DNA from: Polytrichum commune
Lineage: Eukaryota; Streptophyta; Polytrichopsida; Polytrichales; Polytrichaceae
DNA: 64,000 bases
Direction: 5' to 3'
NCBI GenBank assembly: GCA_950295325.1
Contig: OX485804.1
Span: forward strand, 41,354,001-41,418,000
Positions 12,211 through 22,700 of this stretch are shown here, piece by piece. The position numbers and the translations under genes are program-made. The notes beneath the pieces were generated by a model. It searched no databases. It was not told the DNA's origin and saw only the letters and a program-made list of their open reading frames with translations. How positions within the stretch are numbered: the first letter of the stretch is position 1; the number at the start of each line of letters is the position of its first letter.

Positions 12211-12467
12211 TTTTAGTTTGTTCATCCAATCTGTTCATCCATCTTAGATTCATTCATCAATCTCTTAGAAGAATGTAGAAGGTTCGTAAAATCACTCAAC
12301 CACACGATTGATATTAGGACAGTAGCGCAGGTAGAGAGCATTGTCGTTACTAGTTGTAGAATCACTCATGAAGTGAAGTAGTAAAGATCTGATTTCATAC
12401 GTGAATACTGTCTATCTCCTATGGATTGTTGTTTGTCGTCTGTGCATATTCGTCAATACATACAAAA
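12211..12467 (+). repeat. 3' LTR of the Copia element
   Basis: Direct copy of the 7166 repeat. It follows the purine tract GAAGTGGGAG and ends at atacatacaaaa. Differences from the 5' LTR are scattered single bases. Confidence 0.85.
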
Positions 12468-13068
12468 CATACGCCTGCGCTGTGCAACCTTCTGTTAAGG
12501 GATACCATGTAAACCCCCCGAAAAAGAAACCTACCCAAACATACGATTCCAGGATGCTCTTCGAGATGCCTCGGAAACTCGCAACTAACAATCATCCCGC
12601 AAAACCTTTCACCCCAGTGGCTATCGTTTCACTTAACAACCTCTTTATAATTTGGTTGAGCAGAGTCGCTCATATTCAGCCAATCGGTCATGTACTGTAT
12701 AAATTACGACGAGGGTCAATCTCCTCACCCATTTTCTCAGTTGAACAAAAAACCGTGATGATGACACAGGCGTAAGCCTGTCAGATACTGAAAATAATTA
12801 CCATAGAAACTGCACTTCAACCGGTGAAAACTGAACGAACTTACCAGAAATCGTGAGTCCATACCATACCATAACCACAAACAACACGACTTACTGAAAG
12901 TATATTTATAAGCACATAGTCACAGAGCTTGCAATGACTTGGTCAATCAATCTAGAAAGGAAGCCATTCGTTTTAATTTTTCATTAAACCATGCTGCAAA
13001 GTAATTCACTCTACGACCAATATAGGCAACCATTCAAAAAGAAAAATTTCATCAACTAATTCTGTGGT
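12468..13068. other. Spacer between the Copia element and the left inverted arm
   Basis: A 124-codon plus-strand frame crosses the LTR edge here but shows no domain and ignores the element boundary. I see nothing else in the stretch. Confidence 0.5.
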
Positions 13069-13337
13069 GGAATTCCAGATGAGGTCACCACGAGCTCAAC
13101 ATTTATTTGCAAGACAGCCGAGAGATGAATTTCTTCCATTCCATAAGAGTGCCGCCGTCAAGGCGCCACCCGTCCTATTTCAGCTCTACGTGGTCCTATA
13201 TAATGGTGTCAATAACTAACACACCGTTGGACTCAACATGCAAAATCATTTCCAAGGAGACCACAAAACCGTCGACTCCTCAGTCTGCCAAGCACGCCGC
13301 TTGCCAAACACCTATCATCATTATCGTCAACCTCCGT

Positions 13338-14686
13338 TTAACCTCCTCCGCCGGAGTATGCCTTTCCCAACATAAGGATCTGCAGCTGATCGTATCCGGA
13401 CAACACTCCTGCTCCTGCCACAGCACGCAAGATGTTCGCGCCGGCTCCCTTGAACAACGACTTCGTTCCCTCCTTCGCGATGATTTGCTTGAACGCGTCC
13501 AGCGAGCTCGCGTACTTCACTGCCTCTCCGGAGGTCATCATCATCCTACGACGCACCGTGTCGATGGGGTATGAAGCCAACCCTGCTCCGATTGTGATTC
13601 CCCATCCCAACAAGAAACTCGCCAAGAAGTTGCCCTCCAGGGGGCCCACCAACACCACCGGCTTCAATGAATCGTAGATTCCGAAGTACAGACCTCGGTA
13701 CACGATGATGCCCGCGCACGAAATGTTGAATCCTCTGTATAGCCCTGCGATTCCGTCCGTCGCCAGAGTCTTCTTGTACACGTCCAATAGTCCGTTGAAC
13801 TGCCTGTCGCCTCCGCCCTTCTTTGACGACTTCGCATCGTTTGCCAATCGGGTACGTGCGTAATCCAAAGAGTACACGAACAACAGGGACGAAGCTCCGG
13901 CGGCTCCTCCGGACGCAAGGTTTCCCGCGAACCACTTCCAGTAACCGTCCTTGTCCTTCTTGTATCCGAAAAGACTCTTGAAGTAATCCTTGAATGCGAA
14001 GTTCAACGCCTGCACACCATCAAACACTTCTCAATATCCTACTCGCTCCACCCACAACCACAATTCATTGCTTTTCTCCATCATACACTCGTGTCTCGCA
14101 TCGCATACCCTAAACAAAACGCATCCCTTCTCCTCTCCCAACCCTATTCCACCTCCACACACTTTACCTGAGTGGGGAAGTAACGGATCACGTTCGCCAG
14201 ATTTCCACGCCACAATGCCACCACGCCCTCGTCGGCCATCGTCCGCGAGAAGCAGTCCCCGATACCCTTGTATGGGTGGGACAGACGTCCCGACTTCAAC
14301 ATCTCGTCCTGGTTCTGGATCAGAAGCTTCACCCTCTCGATGGGAGCGGCGGCGGTCTTCGACACCGCCGCGGACACACCTCCCATCAGAAAGTCCGTCA
14401 TGAATCCTGCGATTCCCTTCTCGGCGGGTGCCGGCACGAACACCGATGACGACATGTTAGCGGGCACCATGCTCTGTCCCCCCGACACGTCGATGGGGCA
14501 CAACGCATTGTACCCGGAAGCCCTGGGCAACCTTCCCAGCTTCGCCGCGGCGGCGAACGGAGAGCTGTATCCCATCTGCTGCTCGGGGGCTGCGTACATT
14601 TGCCGGCTCGGTGCCAAACGGGAGCCCAAGTAAGAGTAACCCCCCACCTTCGACAACACAGTCGGACAACGAGGTCCTTCCGCCAT
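13338..14686 (-). CDS. AAC: Mitochondrial ADP/ATP carrier (adenine nucleotide translocase), left copy
   Basis: This mitochondrial inner-membrane antiporter exchanges matrix ATP for cytosolic ADP. Exon 1 is 14686-14168, the intron is 14167-14010 (GT...GCAG) and exon 2 is 14009-13338; both junctions are phase 0, giving 396 residues. About 90 N-terminal residues form a plant-type extension. Three mitochondrial-carrier repeats follow, with signatures PIERVK, SLDYAR and PIDTVR. The adenine-nucleotide-carrier signature RRRMMM lies in the third repeat. The start ATG sits in aagatggcgg, in a clean context. The leader probably contains a long intron, because a ctggtgtcag acceptor lies about 20 bp upstream of the ATG. 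Length and motifs are complete, so both copies look functional. Codon use is GC-rich compared with the AT-rich flanks. Confidence 0.97.
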
Positions 14687-15647
14687 CTTGAAAATTCCTC
14701 AGTACCTGACACCAGTCAAACAAGCACCAGCTTTTCAAAAACATAACACCACGTTTGCCTCCAAAAACAAACATTTCCAAAAACATACTGTGTTTCATTT
14801 CCCTACAACACCTTCACATAACCATTCAACCTGCTTCCAATCGCACGTAACCCTTATCGCCCAATTTACACCCATCCTCTATAATCTCACAAAGCCATGC
14901 GTCCTTTCATCCTCTTCCTGGTTACTCTTGGCACGCATACCATCGCATCTTCTATACGTCCAGTTTCATATGTATTCAAATATCCCAGCCCCAACCGTAA
15001 TATAATGTGCAACGTCATGCCAGTTCTCCACAGCCGATCAACTACTCATCATACACCTTCTAGTCAAGGACTACCATCACATTGGCCCCTACGGCGGAAC
15101 CTCATCGCGTCATATTCAAAATGTAAGTGTCCACCGATGTTCTTCCAAAGAAACACTAACAGACACATCTTTTTTCCAAACTTGCACATAACCCATACAA
15201 AGAATGTCACATTACATTATTCAAAGTAGATATCACCACAAACAACCACTTCTACACTGGAATCTACTAAAACCTCTAACAGGTTCACACGTCCAACCAT
15301 GTCCCGACTTTCACACTTCCCAAAACTGCCTACGTCATAAATGATGTTCACTAGAAACTTCTTCTCCCCGCATGCTGGCAAGGAAAAATAATAACCCACT
15401 GCGACGTGCGTTTCAAAGGCCGCAGACAGTGTCGCTGAAACTCCCTCATTTGCCCTTCTTGCGCTCAGAATCAAATCTAACGGAGCGCTCTGCTCAACAC
15501 ACAGAGCAAAACACCGTCCCAACCTCACTTTCATTCGAACGCCCCGCCCAACACACCATCTAAACCTAGATTAAGTCGCACCAGCCAATACAACCTTCCA
15601 AACCTGGATTCGACCTCCACCTAACCATCTAAAACATTCACCGCGCC

Positions 15648-15656
15648 AAACCCTAG
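15648..15656 (-). promoter_or_regulatory. Telo-box-like AAACCCTAG (left carrier gene)
   Basis: The plus strand reads AAACCCTAG. AAACCCTA boxes are common in leaders and promoters of plant genes for mitochondrial and ribosomal proteins. A related AAACCCTA recurs at about 16498 in the second tandem copy, and the exact mirror lies at 31229-31237. Function here is inferred from the motif only. Confidence 0.35.
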
Positions 15657-15903
15657 GCCAATGTATCATTATATCATCATCATCCAAACCACATCACACG
15701 CAACATACATCGCGTACTCTAGATCTACCACCGTACACAAACACATCCCTTCTCCTGAGTTCTACTTTGGTAGAAGTGGGCGCTGGTACCGGATGGACGG
15801 TTTATCCGGCTTTTAAATGATACAACCAGTCATTCTACACGGCGCCAACTACTCCAAATGCATTAAACGCATCACGGCCGATCTCCAAACTACGACTTCG
15901 CCC

Positions 15904-16650
15904 CATCCGATGAAATACACCTTCTAGTCAAGGACTCCCATCACATTGCCCACTACGGCGGAACCTCATCGCGTCATATTCAAGCTATAAGTGTTCGCCG
16001 GTGCGCTTCTGAAGTAACACCAACAGACACTGTCTCTTTCACATAACCCATACAAACAATGTCACATTACATCATTCAAAATAGATACCACCATAAACGA
16101 CCTCTTGTGCACTAGAATCCACTAAATCCTCAAACAGGCTCACACATCCAACCATGTCCCAACTATCACACCTTCCCAAACCGCTTACGTCATAAATGAC
16201 GGTCACTAGAAACTTCTCCCCGGATGGTGGAAAGGAAAACAAGTAACCCACTACGACGTGCACTACACAAGGCGCAAATAGTATCCCTGGAACTCCTCAT
16301 GTGCCCGTCTTGCGGTCAGATTTAAATCTAACGGAACGCTCTGTTCACCGCAGCGAGCTAAACAGCGCCCTAAACTCACTTTTATTAAAACGCCCCGCCC
16401 AACACACCTTCTAAACATAGATTCACTCGCACCAGCCAATATAACCTTCCAAAACCTGGATTCGACCTCCACCTAACCATCTAAAACACTCGCCGCGCCA
16501 AACCCTACGCCATTGTATCCTCACATCGTCCTCCAAACCACATCACATGCAACACAAATCGCATACTCTAGATCTACCACCATACATAAATACATCCCAA
16601 CAGCCACCAACTACTCAAAACGCATCACGGCCGATCCCAAACTACACTGT
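15904..16650 (+). repeat. Diverged tandem copy of 15050-15893, left locus only
   Basis: Blocks such as acaccttctagtcaagga, cggaacctcatcgcgtcata and gcatcacggccgat recur in the same order as in the preceding 840 bp, with many substitutions and indels. The right locus passes directly from the equivalent of 15893 to the equivalent of about 16650, so it holds one copy only. Confidence 0.8.
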
Positions 16651-17969
16651 ATAGAGAAAGTACCGCAACGGCCACCCGTAGAAGACCAGCCGTTGCCGTA
16701 ACCGTGGCTAGGGATTGCACAGGCCGCCAACGTCGAGACCCAAACGCAGAAAACTAGTTCAAAACAAGACGAACACAGAGCTTGGAGATCCGATCTAGGT
16801 ACCGTGAAAAACAACGAAGGCAACCAAAACGGAAACACGGACAGCAAGGAAAGGAACGTACCGGCGCACCCTAGAGGAGGGAGCGGGGGAGGAGCGGCGG
16901 ACACGACGAAGGAGGTTGCGAGGGCGGGCGATGAAGGGAGTGCAAATACCACAGGGTTAAGGGTCATAGGCAACCAGCCAGCGAGCGGGACACGGGTCGG
17001 GACGGGTCGGGCCCGGGCCGGGGCGCCCGCGCGGGCGCCGTCGGTCGGCCAAGACCCTTCCTTCTCTCCTAGCCTCCCATGCGGGGCCGGCTCCCCTTCT
17101 TTCTCGCGATGCTTGTATTTAGATGTTAAATGTCTGGGCATTCTGTGGGTTTTAGCGTATTAGAGCATCTCCACCCTTGGGCAGTAAGGCAGGCTCTCCA
17201 AATGCACTTTGAAGGGCTCCAAACATCCATTAAATTTCTTTAGAGTGGCACTCCCCCACCGTTACTTGCATATTGGCTCTTCAAGCCAAAAACGGTCAGG
17301 AATATTCCCTGTGATGACATGTCCGCCCTGGCCAAAAATAACCCACCTGTCCACTTTCCACTTTCGAACCTGTTTCAAGGAAGGTGTTGAAATGAGAGCT
17401 TATCACTTAGCTGGCCTTGCTGGCAGTGATCACCTTGAGGGAGGATTCTGTAGCTTTGAGGGTTTAGGGTCAATGAACGCTCTGTTTTCCTGAATGGCTG
17501 CTGCGGGATACACTCTGCTATGTGAGTTGTAGCTCAAGGTTGGCTGCCTGCTCGAATCCTCCGAACTCCAAGGGACAACAGGCAAGCCCTCTGGTTTGAT
17601 AAATTTCCAAATAAATCGATTGTTCTGACTGCATTCTTGTACCGAAATCATAATAGGTATCCAAAGCTTTGTATATTCCAGTACTGTCAAGGACGCCTGT
17701 GTGTATTCGTCTCTTTCCTCATCGTATATCCTGAGTGAAGGGTTTTAGGGTTTAGTGGCATGGTTGAAGTGTTTCTGTTATAAACAATTGAAGTTCATTA
17801 CATGTGGTCTTTTTTTTTATTCTGCAAGTTTGGCACGGAGAAGGTATGCCCAATCTCATGTGTCTTGAGCAACACTGCTCTGTCATGATCAGGAATATTA
17901 CGCAATACCTTACTAAGGAATTGAGGCAACTGGACCCCATCATATCGTCTAAGGTATATGGGTGTCCTG

Positions 17970-18775
17970 TTCATGCAATTCGCGGATAAACGGCACTTCC
18001 ATGGCTGTAATAAGCAGTTAAGTCAACTGCAAGTAGATATGTGCTTGGCAAATCACAATTGTATCATCAGATTCAGACTTCAGGATTTACACATAACCAT
18101 TTGAGCTCCATCCAACTCAGAGCTGGATGTTTAACGCCCTCAACCCCGGACATATACAAAACCTACAACAACCCCTTTCCCGCCACAACTACATATCCTT
18201 GCACCAATTTCGTTTAACCACAAACCAAATGCGAATGTCATTTTCTTGCAATTCACAGATAAATAGCAGAAACATGGCTGACCTTCATGCTATCCAGGGA
18301 AATGTACTAAGCACTTGCATCAAAGTCAAAATAGGTAACGTGCTTGGCTAATCACAAATGCATCACCACATTCATGCTTCAGGATATACACAGAGGCATC
18401 TGGACTCCATACGAGGTGGAGCTCAATGTAGAACACCCTAAACCTCGGAAATACATACAACCTTCAACAACCCCTTTCCCCCCACAACAACATATTCTTG
18501 CATCAATTTCATTAACCCACAAACCAAATGATAATGTCAATCTCTTGCAATTCACAGATGAATAGCACCAACATGGCTGACCTTCATTCTCAGTGAAATG
18601 TACTAAGAACTTAGATAACAGGCAAAGTAGGTTATGTGGTTGGCAAACCACAATTACATCACCACATTCATGATTCAGGAGATACACAGAAGGATCTGGA
18701 GCCCATACGAGGTGGAGCTGATTGTTGAACACCCTAAACCCTGAAAATTTATACAACCTACACCAATCCCTGCCC
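17970..18775 (+). repeat. Tandem repeat of about 298 bp, about 2.7 copies
   Basis: Unit starts are visible at 18041, 18340 and 18636 (gtgcttggca, gtgcttggct, gtggttggca). Conserved inner blocks include ttcaggatatacacaga, aacacccta and caacatggctgacc. A partial copy precedes the first unit. The repeat lies wholly inside the Harbinger-like element. Confidence 0.8.
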
Positions 18776-18786
18776 CATCATCTTAG

Positions 18787-19210
18787 AACACCAACTAAAT
18801 TGCACGGCTCCACCGAGCTTAACCCTAGAACAAGAACTCACAAAGTGACAGGAGCATCAAAAGATGTCAATCACAAGAAATTACACCATATCGCCTAATT
18901 GCACAGACACGAGCCGCCGAATGAATTCCCCAGCTCCCGGACATGGACACAGATCTGCTAAACACCAAAAGAAATTCAGAGAGATTGGGTATCTCAAATT
19001 CCTGCAGACATCACTTGAGGATACCAACTGAATTGCACAGTTCCACCGAGCTTAACCTCAGAACAAGAACTTACGAATTGAAAGGAGCATCAAAAGAATT
19101 CAACCACAACAAATCACACATATCACCTAATTGCACAGACACGAGCTGTCGAAATGAATTCCCAAACTCCCGAATATGGACACAGGTCTGCTAAACAACC
19201 AGAGAATTAC
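18787..19210 (+). repeat. Tandem repeat of about 233 bp, about 1.8 copies
   Basis: Copies begin at about 18788 and 19021 (accaacta/gaattgcac) and share tccaccgagcttaacc, ggagcatcaaaag and cctaattgcacagacacga. On the minus strand each copy has an exon-like segment after a tttagcag acceptor. That segment stays open in the right copy and hits a stop in the left one. Confidence 0.75.
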
Positions 19211-19396
19211 CCAGGATTTACCTGTCTCTCAAATTTACGACAGATTCTGCCAAGACATTTAGTTCAAAGAAACGTGACTACGAATGCAGCACTCCTGTAA
19301 TCCTCCCGTAATCCTCTATTTGAAAGCTTACATGCGACATTCTCTTACAGCTACGGCTGATGAGGCGGAGTGTAAAACGATGTAGAGTTCCAGTAC

Positions 19397-19578
19397 CTGA
19401 TCCCGCACTGCACCTCCGACATCGCAACCACCTGCGGATGATCGTTGAGTTGCCGTCCCGCGGCCTCGTCCACGCACTCCCCGGCTGCGCCCAACGCTTG
19501 CAGAATCTCCTCCGCGACTGCGCCCACTTCCCGCCATGTCCGCCCTACAGAACCGCTCTTGATTCCCAAAAGTGGCAC
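19397..19578 (-). CDS. Unidentified exon-like segment inside the Harbinger-like element
   Basis: A minus-strand frame reads WREVGAVAEEILQALGAAG and continues to a good donor (GATCAG|GTACTGG) at 19397. The predicted segment is helical and protein-like, but I do not recognise the gene. It may be the first exon of a captured or resident gene whose later exons lie in the duplicated block to the left. An overlapping minus frame (19639-19328) is Arg/Gly-rich and less convincing. Confidence 0.3.
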
Positions 19579-19787
19579 GATTCACTGAATCGCAAGAGGA
19601 TGAGGCCCGGAATGTGGGCGCAGCAAGAGCAACGCTCACCCGCGAGGATAGTGAGTGGAGCCCGAAGTTTGAAGAGCCCTGGCAAGTTTGAAGAGCCCGG
19701 GCAAGAGGGGTGGGGCAAGTTTTTCTTCAAGGCCACGCTAAAGGGCTTGCCGAGTCCCTTTAGCGCGTATGGGTGGAGATGCTCTTA

Positions 19788-22700
19788 TGCCGTGCAATTG
19801 TATTAGGGCAGTTTGTCTCTCCTCATTGTTCCGGCAAAGGAAGTCCCCTTTGGTGCCACGCACATGAGCAACCATCACCCGATTTGCCTGGCGGAGGCGA
19901 TGAATCTCATCCAGCTTCGTCGGCGAGGATGGTGAAGCGGACTATCTGCCTCAATCCGGAAGCCACAGGTTTGTCGTTCTCCGCCGGGTAACTCTCTGTC
20001 AAGTTTCTTACTGTGAAACAACTTCAACACTCTCAAATTCCCTATTTCTCCCTTCTCTCTCACATTCACATACACATATGAAGGTAAAAAAAAGGTCGGG
20101 GAAGAGTGAGTGTCGAAAGTGGGCGGAGGCAGAGGTTGGGGCGCAAGGCGTTCTCTGCCCGCCTGGCGTGTGAGCCTTTGCATGCGCCCCTGGATGGCCA
20201 AAACGCAGGGGGGGCATGTGGACCTTCGCCAAGCGGCTAGCGGGGCGGACCGGCGCCATGTGCGCATGCCTTTTGTGGATGTGGACGAAGGTTTGCATGG
20301 GTTCTCTCAATATTTTGGTTAAGGAGAGTGTAGATGTGTCTTAAATGGTTTTACTTTTTGTTTCTCCCCATGTATTCTCAACTTTGATTCTAAAGTTAGG
20401 ATTTATCATCGATCCATGAATGTGATGTGAGATTTTAGCAACAATTAGCGGAATTTCTAGAGTTTCCAAGTTGTTGTTATGATTTTTCAAAGTCAAAGAT
20501 GTTGGAGACATAAAACAACCAACTAACATGCAACCCCCCCCCTCTCCCCAATAATGTTGACTATTGAGTTTATAATGGTTAATAGAAGTTTATATACTAA
20601 GTTTAATTTGTTTCAAACACATGTCTTAGTGATGTCCATTCTTGGACCCACACTTAACCACACACCACTCAAACATGGGTGTTTGAATAAGATACGTAAA
20701 TGAATTGGGCACATTTACCTTATCAAGCACTTCTACGTTTGGCAATTTAACATGATCAATTCTAAGCAACATCTCTTGATGTGGTGTACTCCTCTTGGAT
20801 ACGAGTAGTATATTCAATTGTGGTAGACATCTTATAATGGATTGAAGACAAATTTTGTATCAATGTTTTAATGGTCAATGTGACCAACTTCACCACACAA
20901 TTCTACAATTCAAAATGTACATCAAATTGTCTATAGCATACACTTCATATTTCTCCAAAAATGCTTCATATCTTCCCCATGAGCAAATGGCAAGATTGCC
21001 CCCCCCCCAAAGTGTGCAAATGGCACCATATGAAATTTGGGTACATTTTACTCTCAATAGATGCATCAAAGGTAACTCAACAAAGTCCTTTAACCTCTAA
21101 ATGTCGTGGTGGACATATGTGTCCACAAAAGTTGTTTGGAAGAGGGTTTTAGGGGTCTACATGAACTCAATTTGATTCAATCTGATGATTAAGATGTGTG
21201 CCCTTATTACACAACATATTTGTATGTCTATGCATCGGTTGAGCAAAATACGAGGGGTTGAGATTTTTCCTCCGACTCAAGGGGAGGGGAGGGGGGGGGG
21301 TAATCTTCATATAGGGACCACCTCTACTTTGGAGGTGATGTGGTCTACACTTTGCAAGGCACGTTTCGACTATCTCAAGAAGATTGTGTGGGTATTTCTC
21401 AAATTTTAGATGGACAAAGAAATTTTGAGAGATATTTTTTTTAATGGTTTTAACATTTGATGGTTTATAATAAAGCTCCCATTGAAGTGAAACGAAATGA
21501 AAATTCATACATTATATAACTTATAATTGAGTCACGTAACTTTCCTCAAGAAGAATTGTTAGACCACTTATTTTGATATGTAGTTTGTCATTTTCATACC
21601 CTTCCAAAATAGGCTCCAATGGTTTCCATATAGATAAAAACACCGCCCCCTAGAGAGCAAGCATAAATGAAGGGTGCTCAAAATCATATCTTGGCTCATA
21701 TCTTATGTTTTTTTGATCTTGCAATATGTGAAACATTGAAGATCGAAAAAAAATGCTTAACTTTCTACAATATATGCAATGTGTGAAAGACATACTTAAC
21801 TTCAAGTTATTCACATCCATACAATTAGAGCGTGTTAGATGTTTCTTGATTTCTATCTATAACTTCTCAAAGAAGGAGCTTTAAGCTTATCCATTTATGG
21901 TCCCACCAGTGACCAACGAACATAACAACTGCTTTTTGAATTATTATTTTTAAATGAGTGGCAACCCCATTTCATTGTACACAAGGTCACCAAAAAAAAC
22001 ACTAGCATGTCAAAAAGTGGATGAGAAAGTACATGAAAGTGACGTGGAATCCTAAGCATCTGGAATTGGACAATGTTTGGTGGTCACCCAAATTTTGTGA
22101 CAAGCTACCCCAAATAGGTTGTCTCACTAGAAAATAATATGACCATGTCATGTTCTAGAAAAAATGTAATTTAAAGCATATAGATTAAGATAGTATGCAT
22201 TTATCAAAAAAATGTTTTCGCTAAAAAAACACTATGTCTATGTCCAAGTCTACTCTACACTATACCACATGACCAAGCCTTTTAAGAAAATGAGTGTGAT
22301 TCGTCTCGTCATGGTCTTCAGACCACTAACCATGAGCACGAGAAATCCTAAATCATTCTCATGGCCATGTGTACATGAGCATATTCTAGCAAGTGTTTGC
22401 AGGTATACATGTCATCATAAGTCTCTATGGTAGAATACCCATTTCCGATACCACCCCAATCTTAATAAACAAAGTCCGTTAAAGTTGTGAAGTTCCACAC
22501 ATGTAACCATCATTCTCTAACGCGGTGGAAAAGCTACCAGGTTCCTAACAAGCTGCTGTCACATTTGACCTAATGGAAAAAATAAAGTAAAAGGGCGCGG
22601 GTTCAAGTTCCTTGAAAAGGGCATTGACAGTACTCAAGTTTTCGTCTCCCAGTTATCAAAAACAAGTCCACCCATGCTATGAACAGGGGTTGGGGAGAAT

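Larger units (their letters stand above)
7166..12467 (+). mobile_element. Degenerate Ty1/Copia LTR retrotransposon, 5.3 kb
   Basis: Two direct repeats of about 257 bp bound a region with the Copia order gag, protease, integrase, reverse transcriptase, RNase H. The 3' LTR is preceded by a polypurine tract (GAAGTGGGAG occurs twice, at about 12158 and 12201). The LTRs look about 94-95% identical by eye. Flanking bases catcc (7161-7165) and catac (12468-12472) could be an imperfect 5-bp target duplication. The LTRs do not begin and end with a clear TG/CA. I do not see the usual plant initiator-Met primer site TGGTATCAGA after the 5' LTR. Multiple frameshifts and stops make it non-autonomous. Confidence 0.92.
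13069..15893 (+). repeat. Left arm of a 2.8 kb inverted duplication
   Basis: Every position x in this arm pairs with 46885-x in 30992-33816 on the opposite strand. All open frames in the two arms have identical proteins and mirror-image coordinates, so the arms contain no indel and, as far as I could read, no substitutions. Left of 13069 and right of 15893 the match breaks. The arm contains the whole ADP/ATP carrier coding region, its coding intron, the 3' flank and most of a long 5' leader region. Confidence 0.95.
14687..17050 (-). promoter_or_regulatory. Leader intron and promoter region of the left carrier gene, with an extra tandem copy
   Basis: The sequence to 15893 is shared exactly with the right copy. 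At 15904-16650 a diverged second copy of about 15050-15893 follows in tandem, which the right locus lacks. From about 16650 to 16990 similarity to the right locus (30600-30991) resumes at roughly 92% by eye. The shared GC-rich block near 16800-17000 contains a likely leader-exon donor (the counterpart of gccg|gtacgttcc at 30769). I infer a leader intron of about 1.4 kb in the right gene and about 2.1 kb in this one. Confidence 0.5.
17163..19784. mobile_element. PIF/Harbinger-like non-autonomous element, 2.6 kb
   Basis: The 14-base ends GAGCATCTCCACCC and GGGTGGAGATGCTC are perfect inverted repeats. They are flanked by TTA on both sides (17160-17162 and 19785-19787), the expected 3-bp target duplication of this superfamily. 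No transposase is seen inside. The interior holds two sets of tandem duplications and exon-like minus-strand segments, so it may be a gene-capturing (Pack-type) element. The terminal match is direct; the superfamily assignment rests on TSD and terminus type. Confidence 0.75.

Noticed and set aside
14031-14798. Other frames overlapping the carrier gene (104-137 codons, both strands, mirrored at 32087-32895)
   Set aside because: They are shadows of the carrier exons and leader, kept open by GC-rich codon use.
16611-17163. 176-codon minus-strand and 119-codon plus-strand frames near the left carrier promoter
   Set aside because: GC-rich leader DNA; the right-hand counterpart does not preserve the same protein.
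18428-18745. Interstitial telomere repeat (aaccctaaacc words)
   Set aside because: Only isolated single words occur within the 298-bp tandem units, not a run.
22540-22630. tRNA-derived SINE
   Set aside because: A box-A-like and a box-B-like word are present at plausible spacing, but no body, tail or second copy was recognised.
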